Shown in pieces: positions 1 through 7,519 of a DNA stretch of 23,391 nucleotides. The stretch covers positions 1 through 23,391 of the forward strand of contig RQOI01000659.1 of NCBI GenBank assembly GCA_003854995.1. The letters run 5' to 3'. Position 1 is the stretch's first letter, and every line of letters starts with the position of its first letter. The notes below the pieces were generated by a model. That model was not told the DNA's origin, ran no database searches, and saw nothing but the letters and a program-made list of their open reading frames with translations. A program made the translations under genes and the position numbers. Origin of the DNA: Candidatus Zhuqueibacterota bacterium. Its GTDB lineage: Bacteria; Zhuqueibacterota; Zhuqueibacteria; Residuimicrobiales; Krinioviventaceae.

Positions 1-9
1 AAAACAACA

Positions 10-966
10 TCACCGTGATTTCAGAAACATTTCAGCAGCCAGACGTATTCCTCCGACAAATCCCGCCTCGTTGCCCAGGACAGCGCGGACGACTTTGAAG
101 CCTTTGAGCGCGGGTTTCATGGCGCGCTTGGCGATGGCCTTTTGAATGCGCGCAATGAAATCATCTCCTGCATCAGCGACGCCGCCGCCCACGACGAGGA
201 TTTCAGGATTGAAAATATTGACGAGGCTGGCAAATCCGGTGCCCAGATAGGCAAGGGTGATTTCGATCGCTGCAATTGCTTCGGCCTGGCCGGCCGCTGC
301 CTTTTGGAAAATGGTCACGGTCGACACATTTTTCGGCGCCTTTTTACCGCTCTCGTTCAGCAGGTTCACATAGTGCTGCACCATGGCCGGCGCCGAGGCA
401 TATTTTTCAAAACAGCCGCGGCCACCGCAGTTGCACGGTATGCCATCGTGAACAATCATCATGTGACCTATCTCTGTGCCCGCATAGTTGGTCCCGCGAT
501 ACAGTTCACCATCGATGAGAATGCCGCCGCCAATGCCGGTGCCGAGGGTTGTGCAGAGCACATTTCTGTAGCCTTTCGCGGCGCCTTGCCGGGACTCGGC
601 AAAAGCCATGATATTGGCATCATTATCAGCCCATACCGGCAGATGAAATTTGTCTCTAATTTTTCCCCGAATATCCGCATTCGCCCAACAGGCGATATTG
701 GGCGTACTACCGATCAGCCGCCCCTTGTCAAAATCGATAGCCCCTGGACTGCCAACGCCGATGGCCTTGAGCTCACCCTGACGCCGCTGCGCCTCTTTTT
801 GCAGCTCATCAATGGCCTCAAACATGACCCCAAAAACCTGCTCCTGCGTTTCATCCGCCCGGCTTGGCTTTTTCCCTTTTTTAACTATTTTCCCAGCCGC
901 TGTCCCAAGAGCATACTTTAAAAATGTTCCGCCCAAATCCAGGCCGGCGTAAAACTCTGTTCCCAT
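10..966 (-). CDS. ROK family sugar kinase (glucokinase-like)
   Basis: Predicted to phosphorylate glucose or a related hexose with ATP in the cytoplasm. The 318-aa protein has the ROK layout. The N-terminal phosphate-binding motif DLGGT is near residues 10-14. The catalytic Asp is in the NDAN stretch near residue 116. A GTGIGGG loop lies near 142-148. The ROK zinc motif CNCGGRGC, followed by an acidic residue, is near 178-185, with an upstream EIGH that normally supplies the zinc-binding His. The open frame extends seven codons further upstream, but AGAGGA lies about seven bases before the ATG at 966, which begins MGTEFYAGLD, so I chose that start. It lies downstream of a sugar nucleotidyltransferase gene, and both could serve sugar-phosphate metabolism. 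Family and chemistry are clear. The exact sugar (glucose, mannose, N-acetylglucosamine, fructose) cannot be read from the sequence. Confidence 0.93.
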   Translation of the reverse strand: MGTEFYAGLDLGGTFLKYALGTAAGKIVKKGKKPSRADETQEQVFGVMFEAIDELQKEAQRRQGELKAIGVGSPGAIDFDKGRLIGSTPNIACWANADIRGKIRDKFHLPVWADNDANIMAFAESRQGAAKGYRNVLCTTLGTGIGGGILIDGELYRGTNYAGTEIGHMMIVHDGIPCNCGGRGCFEKYASAPAMVQHYVNLLNESGKKAPKNVSTVTIFQKAAAGQAEAIAAIEITLAYLGTGFASLVNIFNPEILVVGGGVADAGDDFIARIQKAIAKRAMKPALKGFKVVRAVLGNEAGFVGGIRLAAEMFLKSR

Positions 967-1063
967 GCAAAATCCTCTTGATCGCACGTTTTTTTGTCAG
1001 TAGCAAAGCAAGTTAGAGAAATTTTCCTCAAAGTCAACAAGAATCCAGAGAATATATGCGACG

Positions 1064-1813
1064 TCAGGCCGAAAAATCTTTGCAGACCTGCTCATATGTT
1101 TCCAGGGTGCCGATATCTATAGCAGGTTGCGGCAAAATGAAAACATGCACAGGCGTCCTGGGAAAAAGCCATTTGATGAAATGGCCCGGCGCATCCGGAT
1201 TATTTCCCGCACGCAGATAGTGCTGATAAAAGTGAATGTTCTCGCTGCGATGAATGTAAAGAGCAGGAGCCACAAAATTGGACGGCGGATCAGCCGGCTT
1301 TTCCTGAAAATCAACGACCCGATGCTGCGCATCGAACCGCACAACGCCTCGAGTTCGCAGGCGCGCAGGATCGTGCAACGGCTGCGCGACAATGATATCG
1401 CTCTGCTTTTGTTGAAAAAAATCGACGAGATCAGCAAAATCAAACCTGAATATGTTATCGCCCGCTGCGACGATCAGGTCATCCCGTATCTCGGCGCGCT
1501 CAATGACAAACTGGACGTCCGCGATGGCGCCAAGTCGAGTTTCCTCGCTCGTCGTCTTGTCGTTCAAAATGATAATTTTGAAATCATACGGATGCGGACA
1601 ATGCCTCAGCTGCTGCGCCCACAGTTCAAAGGCCGGAGCAAATTTAGCGTTGGTGACGACGTAAACCTCGTCCAGTGCTGCGATGCGGCGAAATCCATCA
1701 AGCATATATTCAATGATTGGCTTGTCCGCGATCCGAAGCAAGGGCTTGGGCTTGTCTTTTGTCAATGGGTACAGCCGAGTTGCGTAACCGGCAGCAAGTA
1801 TTACGGCTTTCAT
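1064..1813 (-). CDS. Sugar-phosphate nucleotidyltransferase (NTP_transferase family)
   Basis: Predicted to join a sugar 1-phosphate to a nucleoside triphosphate, giving an NDP-sugar and pyrophosphate. The 249-aa protein begins with the nucleotide-binding signature LAAGYATRLYPLT (residues 6-18), then KPKPLL, where the Lys contacts the phosphates. The metal-binding GDN is near residues 118-120, and QEKP near 170 is typical of glucose-1-phosphate and mannose-1-phosphate nucleotidyltransferases. No C-terminal left-handed beta-helix is present, so it is the short, single-domain type. AAGGA five bases before the ATG supports the start. It lies 97 bases upstream of the ROK kinase. An AT-rich stretch just upstream (about 1820-1840) directly follows the terminator of the previous unit and could hold a promoter. 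Which sugar and nucleotide it uses is not determined. Confidence 0.88.
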   Translation of the reverse strand: MKAVILAAGYATRLYPLTKDKPKPLLRIADKPIIEYMLDGFRRIAALDEVYVVTNAKFAPAFELWAQQLRHCPHPYDFKIIILNDKTTSEETRLGAIADVQFVIERAEIRDDLIVAAGDNIFRFDFADLVDFFQQKQSDIIVAQPLHDPARLRTRGVVRFDAQHRVVDFQEKPADPPSNFVAPALYIHRSENIHFYQHYLRAGNNPDAPGHFIKWLFPRTPVHVFILPQPAIDIGTLETYEQVCKDFSA

Positions 1814-1841
1814 TAGATCCTTAAAGCTATATATTAAATAG

Positions 1842-1867
1842 AAAAAAGCATTTTGGGTGAAAATGCT
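1842..1867 (-). terminator. Rho-independent terminator after the isc-def block
   Basis: On the minus strand an 8-bp stem, AGCATTTT / AAAATGCT (1847-1854 with 1860-1867), encloses a 5-base loop and is followed at once by six T. It stands between the 101-aa gene (stop at 1925) and the nucleotidyltransferase start at 1813. A second short hairpin (CTCGC / GCGAG, 1866-1878) overlaps its foot. The stem is AT-rich, so termination may be partial. Confidence 0.65.
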
Positions 1868-1924
1868 CGCTTTGCGAGTGCGTTATCCGGCGGCAGGCGT
1901 CGATGCTGTGCTGTTGATAGCCTG

Positions 1925-2230
1925 TCAATTCAATTCATAGAGCGTATCTTTCTTGCGCGTCAGCGTGACTTTTTGTCCATAGTGCGGCCGAAAGACATCC
2001 GGATGATGGGAGAGATCGATGTGGTACTCGGTGCTCGGTTTGCTGCCGCCCTGGTTCCAGACCTCGATCAGAGTGACCTCAGCTTCAATTTTCTTATCGC
2101 CAATTTTCAGAGTGAACATCGTGCCGGGGCTGGGAAATAATTTCAAACTTTCCCGCACAACCAAAATATAACGTTTGAGGGCTTCCTCGCCGGACAATTT
2201 GCGAATATATTTTGCCTGCTCTTTTACCAT
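1925..2230 (-). CDS. Hypothetical protein, 101 aa
   Basis: I do not recognise this family. The protein is small, soluble and mixed-charge, with no signal peptide, membrane segment or cysteine. The first 30 residues look helical and basic. The rest alternates hydrophobic and polar residues in a way that suggests a small beta domain, with a His-rich stretch (YHIDLSHHPDVFRPHYG) near residues 68-84. It is very probably a real gene: a perfect AGGAGG lies five bases before the ATG, and the gene starts only 12 bases after the stop of peptide deformylase. A terminator follows it. Position suggests co-expression with def and lipA, but the sequence gives no function. Confidence 0.75.
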   Translation of the reverse strand: MVKEQAKYIRKLSGEEALKRYILVVRESLKLFPSPGTMFTLKIGDKKIEAEVTLIEVWNQGGSKPSTEYHIDLSHHPDVFRPHYGQKVTLTRKKDTLYELN

Positions 2231-2242
2231 GGCGACCTCCTG

Positions 2243-2824
2243 TCAGGTGAAATTCTTTTCGAAAACCAGCGCGTGTGAATTCGGATGATATTTTTGCCGG
2301 TAGATTTGCTGCACCATCTCAATCGTCGTCGGCTGCTCCCGCAGTGCTGGATCGACAACAGCCGCATCTGTCCACGCCAGCGTGGCCAGGTCGGCGCGGT
2401 CTATGTACAATGTGCCGTTGAGATGATCGATTTCATGCTGAAAGACCACAGCCATCAAGCCGGAGGCTTTCACTTCAATATCCCGCCACTCTGCATCTTT
2501 GCCGACGACGATGACTTTGTCATAGCGCCCGACATTGGCGTGCAAGCCGGGGAGGCTCAGGCACCCCTCCATGTCCGATTGCGTGTTTTCGCTGGTGGCG
2601 ATAATTTTCGGATTGAAAATGACATATTCATTTTCGCGATCCGAGCAGACGATGAGCCGTTTGGACACATTGACCTGCGGCGCAGCAAGGCCGACGCCAT
2701 CCTCCGTGTACATCGTTTCGAGCATATCGTTGATAAATTCTTCCTCCACCTCCTCCCGCTCGTAGGGCGCCGCCACCATGCGCAGCGTTGGGTGTCCATA
2801 CTTGATGACGTGCAGCAATGCCAT
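2243..2824 (-). CDS. def: Peptide deformylase
   Basis: Removes the formyl group from the starting methionine of new proteins at the ribosome. All three signature motifs are present in the usual order: GVGLAAPQ (residues 43-50), EGCLSLP (86-92), whose Cys binds the metal, and QHEIDH (129-134), whose two His bind the metal and whose Glu is catalytic. The 193-aa length is normal, with a slightly long C-terminal tail of about 40 residues after the last motif. The metal is normally Fe2+, which suits the Fe-S neighbours. The start at 2824 is 18 bases after the lipA stop. Upstream there is AAGGAG at a long distance and GAAGG about eight bases before the ATG. It is co-directional and almost certainly co-transcribed with lipA and the 101-aa gene. 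Confidence 0.96.
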   Translation of the reverse strand: MALLHVIKYGHPTLRMVAAPYEREEVEEEFINDMLETMYTEDGVGLAAPQVNVSKRLIVCSDRENEYVIFNPKIIATSENTQSDMEGCLSLPGLHANVGRYDKVIVVGKDAEWRDIEVKASGLMAVVFQHEIDHLNGTLYIDRADLATLAWTDAAVVDPALREQPTTIEMVQQIYRQKYHPNSHALVFEKNFT

Positions 2825-2842
2825 TTTCCAGCCTTCTCCTTT

Positions 2843-3808
2843 TCAGCGCCCTATAATTGTTCTCTCGTCACGTGCCAGAGCCGGTTGGCCACGCGACAGC
2901 ACGGGTTCGGACTGGCGCGGGGCTCTCTTGGCCAGAGCGGCCCACTGTTGCTCGGCGTGGTAAGAGCTTCGCACCAGCGGTCCGGCCTCAATATGCGCAA
3001 AACCCAGGCGCAATCCGCTTCTCTTCAGTTCGTCGAACTCTTTCGGCGGCACGTATCTGGCCACTGGCAGATGTCTCTTTGACGGCTGCAGATATTGCCC
3101 GATGGTGAGCATTCTGCATCCATTCCGGTATAGATCATGCATGACCTGAAGGACTTCTTCAGAGTCCTCTCCCAGCCCGACCATGAGTCCTGACTTGGTT
3201 TTAGCGCCCTGGGCGTGCGCCTCCTTGAGCAGATGCAACGATCGCTGATAATCGGCCTGCGGACGCGCGAGCGCATACAGCCGCGGCACTGTCTCCACGT
3301 TATGATTGAGCACGTCGGGGCCGGCATCGATCACGGTTTGCAGTGCATCGCGGCGGCCCTGAAAATCGGGGATGAGCACTTCCACCTGGCATGACGGACG
3401 CGCGCGTCGAATCTCCTGGATCGTGCGGGCAAAGTGCGATGCTCCGCCATCGGCCAGGTCGTCGCGGGTCACAGACGTGATGACCGCATAGTGCAAACCG
3501 AGCTCCTGGACAGCCTGTGCCACTCGCCTCGGCTCGTCAGCATCGAGCGGTGCGACAGGCCCGCCTGGCACAGCGCAAAAGCGGCAGTTTCGGGTGCAGG
3601 TGTCGCCCATCAGCATGAACGTCGCGGTCTGTCGACTCCAGCACTCGCCAATATTGGGGCAATGTGCGCTCTCGCACACCGTGTGCAGGCCGCCGCCGGC
3701 GACGAGATTTTTCACCCTGCTGAAGGTGATGCCGCCTGGCAGTTTGACCTTGAGCCACTCAGGCTTGCGACGATCGACAACGGCTTGCACGCGTTTCATT
3801 CGCACCAT
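2843..3808 (-). CDS. lipA: Lipoyl synthase
   Basis: A radical SAM enzyme that inserts two sulfur atoms into octanoyl groups on the E2 and H proteins of 2-oxoacid dehydrogenase and glycine cleavage complexes. The auxiliary-cluster cysteines are C45, C50 and C56 (CESAHCPNIGEC). The radical SAM cysteines are C71, C75 and C78 (CTRNCRFC). The C-terminal RSSYH motif, whose Ser ligates the auxiliary cluster, is at 280-284. Length (321 aa) is normal. Two starts are possible: ATG at 3808, with GGAG four bases upstream, or ATG at 3799, which forms an ATGA overlap with the thyX stop. I kept 3808 for its ribosome binding site; the difference is three residues. No lipB is in the window. The enzyme sacrifices its auxiliary cluster in each turnover, which makes linkage to iscS-iscU sensible. 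Confidence 0.97.
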   Translation of the reverse strand: MVRMKRVQAVVDRRKPEWLKVKLPGGITFSRVKNLVAGGGLHTVCESAHCPNIGECWSRQTATFMLMGDTCTRNCRFCAVPGGPVAPLDADEPRRVAQAVQELGLHYAVITSVTRDDLADGGASHFARTIQEIRRARPSCQVEVLIPDFQGRRDALQTVIDAGPDVLNHNVETVPRLYALARPQADYQRSLHLLKEAHAQGAKTKSGLMVGLGEDSEEVLQVMHDLYRNGCRMLTIGQYLQPSKRHLPVARYVPPKEFDELKRSGLRLGFAHIEAGPLVRSSYHAEQQWAALAKRAPRQSEPVLSRGQPALARDERTIIGR

Positions 3809-4503
3809 TGTTCTCCGGCAATGACATATTTCTCAAATGCTTCGTGCGTCCAGGGCATTTTTTCCCGGAATATCGCGTCAATGACCCTGGCATACTGCCG
3901 GATTTCATATTGCGCGTGCTCTTCGAGCCTGAGCCTGACAAAATTCATCAACGAGCGACAGTTGATGGTCCAGTAGAACTGCGTGTAAAGTGACAGTGGC
4001 AGCACGATGCGGGCCTGCTCCTTTGCCACGCCTTTATCCAGCAGCTCTTGATACAACGCAAATGATGCAGAATAATGCGCAGCGATTTTCCGTTTGAGCT
4101 CCTCGTTCAGAGCTTGCTCCACCTCTTCGTATTTGTAGTTTCTCGCCTTTTGCGTGCGCAGTTGTTCCGGCAGGCAGAATTCTTCTTTCATTTCCGTATA
4201 ACGGCCGGAAATTTCATTATAGCTGGCCATGCGATGTCGAAACCACTGCCGGGCGACAAAGATGGGGCATTTGATATGAAATTTAAAGACAGAATGTTCA
4301 AAAGGCGTCTCATGACCATTCGCCAGCAGGAAAAAAAGGAGCTTTTTATCGCGTTCATCGTCGGTCATGCCCTTGCCAAACGAGACGCGCGCGGATTGAA
4401 CGACGGCCGCATCTCCTCCCATGAAATCGATCAGGCGAACGATTCCCTGATCCAGCACTCGCGTTTCCGGTTGCTCCACAGTTTTCCTTTCCACATCATT
4501 CAT
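3796..4503 (-). CDS. thyX: FAD-dependent thymidylate synthase ThyX
   Basis: Makes dTMP from dUMP using methylene-tetrahydrofolate, FAD and NADPH, replacing ThyA. The ThyX signature RHRxxSxNExSxRY appears complete as RHRMASYNEISGRY at residues 89-102. Other family blocks are also visible, such as HETPFEHSVFKFHIKCPIF before the motif and QARIVLPLSLYTQFYWT after it. The open frame extends 22 codons further upstream into the flavodiiron gene. I chose the ATG at 4503 because that extension reads as shadow sequence of the upstream gene, and the 235-aa product is a normal ThyX size. The start overlaps the flavodiiron stop by eight bases (ATGAATGA), and the stop overlaps lipA, so translation is probably coupled. 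Confidence 0.96.
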   Translation of the reverse strand: MNDVERKTVEQPETRVLDQGIVRLIDFMGGDAAVVQSARVSFGKGMTDDERDKKLLFFLLANGHETPFEHSVFKFHIKCPIFVARQWFRHRMASYNEISGRYTEMKEEFCLPEQLRTQKARNYKYEEVEQALNEELKRKIAAHYSASFALYQELLDKGVAKEQARIVLPLSLYTQFYWTINCRSLMNFVRLRLEEHAQYEIRQYARVIDAIFREKMPWTHEAFEKYVIAGEQWCE

Positions 4504-5692
4504 GAACCGCTCGCATCGAATCGGCAAGAGCGGCGCCAAAATCAAAACAGGCCTGCAACTCGTCCGCATTCGGCGCCAAAATCGCCCGCAAGCCGTCGTA
4601 GGGAACTTTGAACCGCATGGCCTTCAGTCGCCCATCCAGCTGTTCGACGGCCTCGCCACTCCAGCCATAAGAGCCAAAGCTGGCAGCAATCTTGCCTTTG
4701 ACATCGATGGTGATCAAGCCGTTCAGAACGTCCCAAACAGGCTTGACGACATGACTGTTGATGGTGGGGGAGCCGAGCAGCAAGGCATCGGCCTTTTCGA
4801 TCAGATCGAGGTGCTCCTGGACATCTATTTCAGTCGCATCGAACACGTCAACCTCCACGCCTCTGGATTCTGCGCCCTCTGCGATCTTGGTCGCCATTGC
4901 GCCGGTATAGCCATAGGCTGAGGCATAATAGATGAGCATTTTCGGCGGATCGTTGGCCTCCAGCGGACGACACCATTTTTCATAAGCGTCGATATATTTG
5001 CGCACATTCGTCCGCAATATCGGGCCGTGCGAGGGAGCAACGATCTCAACGGGCAGATCTTTGGCTTTCTGAATCGCATTGCCGACATTTTTTCTAAAGG
5101 GACGCATGATGTAATCAAAATAATATTTGAAATCCGGCCAGAAATCCCGCGTGGTCAGATCATCAAACATCCGACTGTCACAGAAATGAGCTCCCATGAT
5201 ATCGCTGGAGAACAGCATCTTTTGCTCAACGAGATAGGTCATCATGGTATCCGGCCAATGACAGAACGGTGTGGTGAAAAATTGCAGGGAATTTGCTCCA
5301 AGCGGCAATATCTCTTTATTGCTGACCGGCAGGATATCGACAGGAGCGTTCGTCACCTTTTCAACATATTTCACCGCCGACTTGGCGCAGACCACCCTGG
5401 CTTGCGGCGCTGCGGCCAACAGCGCCAACAGACTGCCGGAATGGTCGGGTTCGTTGTGCTGCATGATCACATAGTCGATCTTTTTCATATCAATTAATGC
5501 GGCGATATGCTCAACGTACTGCTCGGCAAATTTCTCTTTCACCGTATCGATGATGACGTTCTTTTCATCTTTGATGAGATAGCTGTTATAAGTTGTGCCG
5601 TTTTTTGTCGGCATGATGATGTCAAACACGCGCAGATCGGGATGCAGCGCGCCGATCCAGTGGACATCTTTAATTATTTCAAACGGTTTCAT
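4496..5692 (-). CDS. Flavodiiron protein (A-type flavoprotein, O2/NO reductase)
   Basis: Reduces O2 to water, or NO to N2O, protecting oxygen-sensitive metabolism in the cytoplasm. The N-terminal metallo-beta-lactamase-like domain (about residues 1-250) holds the full di-iron set: H79, E81, D83 and H84 in the HNEPDH motif, then H145 (FCHWPD), D164 (SSDIMG) and H222 (PSHGP). The C-terminal flavodoxin domain starts near residue 252, with an FMN phosphate loop in YYASAYGYTGAMA. No rubredoxin or flavin reductase domain is attached, so a separate electron donor is needed and none is visible nearby. A GTG three codons upstream is possible, but the ATG at 5692 has AAAGG eight bases before it. The 398-aa length is standard for class A. 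Confidence 0.95.
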   Translation of the reverse strand: MKPFEIIKDVHWIGALHPDLRVFDIIMPTKNGTTYNSYLIKDEKNVIIDTVKEKFAEQYVEHIAALIDMKKIDYVIMQHNEPDHSGSLLALLAAAPQARVVCAKSAVKYVEKVTNAPVDILPVSNKEILPLGANSLQFFTTPFCHWPDTMMTYLVEQKMLFSSDIMGAHFCDSRMFDDLTTRDFWPDFKYYFDYIMRPFRKNVGNAIQKAKDLPVEIVAPSHGPILRTNVRKYIDAYEKWCRPLEANDPPKMLIYYASAYGYTGAMATKIAEGAESRGVEVDVFDATEIDVQEHLDLIEKADALLLGSPTINSHVVKPVWDVLNGLITIDVKGKIAASFGSYGWSGEAVEQLDGRLKAMRFKVPYDGLRAILAPNADELQACFDFGAALADSMRAVHE

Positions 5693-5744
5693 CGTCAGCA
5701 CCTTTCAAGAATCGTCGCCCACGCAATCGTCCGGCGAACAGATC

Positions 5745-5763
5745 GCATTCATCCTTTGAATGC
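5745..5763. repeat. Short inverted repeat between iscU and the flavodiiron gene
   Basis: GCATTC and GAATGC (5745-5750 and 5758-5763) flank a seven-base loop inside the 77-base gap between the iscU stop and the flavodiiron start. There is no T-run on either side, so it does not look like a terminator. It could be a processing or mRNA-stability hairpin, or chance. I could not match it to a known operator. Confidence 0.3.
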
Positions 5764-5769
5764 GGACAG

Positions 5770-6159
5770 CTAGCTCTTCCGCTCATTTTGCCTGTAATCG
5801 GCGATAGCAGCCCTGAGCGCCTCTTCTGCCAGGACAGAGCAATGTCTTTTGATCTTTGGCAGGCCGCCGAGCGCTTCCATCACACCTTTATTGGAGATCT
5901 CCAGCGCCTCTTTTATATTTTTGCCCTTGACCATTTCTGTGACCATGGAACTGGTGGCAATGGCAGCGCCGCAGCCAAAGGTCTTGAACTTGGCCTCGAC
6001 AATGATGTCATTCACAACGCGGATGGTCAATTTCATCACATCACCGCAGGCGGGATTACCGACGACCCCGGTGCCGTTGGCATTTTCGACGATGCCGACA
6101 TTACGCGGATTTTCATAGTGATCCATCACCTTTTCGGTGTAATTGTCCCAGATATTCAT
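5770..6159 (-). CDS. iscU: Fe-S cluster assembly scaffold IscU/NifU N-terminal type
   Basis: The scaffold on which new 2Fe-2S clusters are built from sulfur delivered by the desulfurase. The three cluster cysteines are visible: C38 in GNPACGD, C63 in FKTFGCGAA, and C107 in KRHCS. The Asp after the first Cys (D40) is also present. The chaperone-recognition motif LPPVK of E. coli IscU reads LPKIK here (100-104), yet no hscA or hscB is in the window. The open frame reaches 6189 and would overlap iscS, but I chose the ATG at 6159 because AGGA lies six bases before it and MNIWDNYTEKVMDHYENPRN matches the family N-terminus. The protein is 129 aa and is a single domain without the C-terminal Nfu domain of full NifU. 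The gap to iscS is eight bases. Confidence 0.95.
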   Translation of the reverse strand: MNIWDNYTEKVMDHYENPRNVGIVENANGTGVVGNPACGDVMKLTIRVVNDIIVEAKFKTFGCGAAIATSSMVTEMVKGKNIKEALEISNKGVMEALGGLPKIKRHCSVLAEEALRAAIADYRQNERKS

Positions 6160-6167
6160 TCCACGTC

Positions 6168-7382
6168 CTATTTGTGATGATGCGACCACCGCACGCCATC
6201 AATATCGACACCTTCCCTGGCCATATCATACAAGGGTGACATTTCCCGAAGTCGCTGCACGCCTTTTTCCAGCAGATCGATCACGATGTCAATGTGCTCC
6301 TGCGTGTTGCTCTTGCCGAGGCCAAATCGCAATGAACAATGCGCCAGAAAATCGGGGACCTTGAGCGCCTTGAGCACATAGGAAGACTGAAGAGACGCCG
6401 ACGTACACGCTGATCCGGATGACAAGGCCACTTCGCGACAGGCTAAAATCAGCGATTCTCCCTCGACATAGGCAAAGGTGACATTCAGGTTATTCGGCAG
6501 ACGTTTTGTCGGGTGACCGTTTATCCCGACATGATCGATTCGCCGCAGAATTCCCTCTTGAAGTCGATTTCGCAATTTCAAAAGGCGCACACTTTCACGC
6601 GCAAGATCGCGTTTTGCGATTTCAGCCGCCTTGCCCAATCCAACGATGCCCGGGACGTTCAGCGTTCCAGAACGCATCTGGCGTTCATGGCCGCCGCCAT
6701 CAATGATGGGGACAAGTTTGATCCCTTTTCTGACATACAAGGCGCCAATTCCCTTAGGTCCATACATTTTATGCGCGGAGATCGATAACAGATCGATGTG
6801 ATCCCGTACGACGTCGATTTCACACCGACCGAGCGCCTGCACAGCATCCGTGTGAAACGGAACATTGTGCTTTTTGGCAATGACGCCAATGTCGCGGATC
6901 GGTTGAAGGGTGCCGATCTCACTGTTCGCGGCCTGGATGGAGATGAGAATCGTGTTCTTATCGATCTTTTTTTCAAGGTCATCCAGGTCGACGACGCCGT
7001 ATGGATCCATTCTCGCAAAACGTATCTCGACGTGCTCCTTTTCCAGCCGCACGGCGGTGTCGAGCACCGCTTTGTGCTCGATCGCCAGCGTGATCATGTT
7101 TCGATCAGCCATGTGCTCTTTTGCATGAACCACGCCCTTGAGAGCCAGGTTATCCGCCTCAGTGGCGCCGCTGGTGAAAATGATCTCATCCGGGCTGGTT
7201 GCGGCGATGAGCCGGGCGACCTGAGCCCGCGCCGCGTCGACCATGTAGCGAGCAGCATGCCCGTAAGCGTGCGTATTGCTGGACGGATTGCCAAACTCGG
7301 TGGTCAAAGCCGGCATCATGGCCTCCAGCACCTCTGCATCGACAGGCGTTGTGGCATGATGATCCATGTATATTTGCTTCAT
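6168..7382 (-). CDS. iscS: Cysteine desulfurase IscS/NifS
   Basis: A PLP enzyme that takes sulfur from cysteine as a persulfide and passes it to IscU. The start DHHATTPVD is typical. H103 (AIEHKA) should stack on PLP. K205 in SAHKMYGPKG forms the Schiff base. The catalytic cysteine C326 lies in SSGSACTSAS, on the flexible loop of the class I (IscS/NifS) enzymes rather than the short SufS loop. The 404-aa length and the C-terminus resemble E. coli IscS. No strong ribosome binding site precedes the ATG (GGCG only). The 94 bases between it and the upstream terminator must hold the promoter if the isc block is an independent unit. No IscR-type regulator gene or recognisable IscR site was seen. 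Confidence 0.97.
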   Translation of the reverse strand: MKQIYMDHHATTPVDAEVLEAMMPALTTEFGNPSSNTHAYGHAARYMVDAARAQVARLIAATSPDEIIFTSGATEADNLALKGVVHAKEHMADRNMITLAIEHKAVLDTAVRLEKEHVEIRFARMDPYGVVDLDDLEKKIDKNTILISIQAANSEIGTLQPIRDIGVIAKKHNVPFHTDAVQALGRCEIDVVRDHIDLLSISAHKMYGPKGIGALYVRKGIKLVPIIDGGGHERQMRSGTLNVPGIVGLGKAAEIAKRDLARESVRLLKLRNRLQEGILRRIDHVGINGHPTKRLPNNLNVTFAYVEGESLILACREVALSSGSACTSASLQSSYVLKALKVPDFLAHCSLRFGLGKSNTQEHIDIVIDLLEKGVQRLREMSPLYDMAREGVDIDGVRWSHHHK

Positions 7383-7476
7383 CGCCGTATTTCGAGTTCA
7401 CAATGGTTAATTTTCCGGCAAGAACTTACTGCATTTCAAGAAGAAAATCAAGTTTTGTCTGTGAACCGAAGCAATG

Positions 7477-7513
7477 AAAAAAATAAAGCCCGCACGGTCT
7501 ATGATGCGGGCTT
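7477..7513 (-). terminator. Rho-independent terminator after the ferritin-like gene
   Basis: A 9-bp stem, AAGCCCGCA / TGCGGGCTT (7486-7494 with 7505-7513), with a 10-base loop, is followed on the minus strand by TATTTTTTT. It begins seven bases after the stop of the ferritin-like gene and separates it from iscS. The plus strand has no comparable T-run. Confidence 0.9.
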
Positions 7514-7519
7514 GTCTTT

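Noticed and set aside
142..921. Open frame of 259 codons on the plus strand
   Set aside because: It lies wholly opposite the ROK kinase, which has all its motifs, and its translation has no recognisable domain. It is a shadow.
1127..1816. Open frame of 229 codons on the plus strand
   Set aside because: It is antisense to the nucleotidyltransferase gene and no family is recognisable.
2285..3082. Open frame of 265 codons on the plus strand
   Set aside because: It is antisense to def and the end of lipA, both firmly identified.
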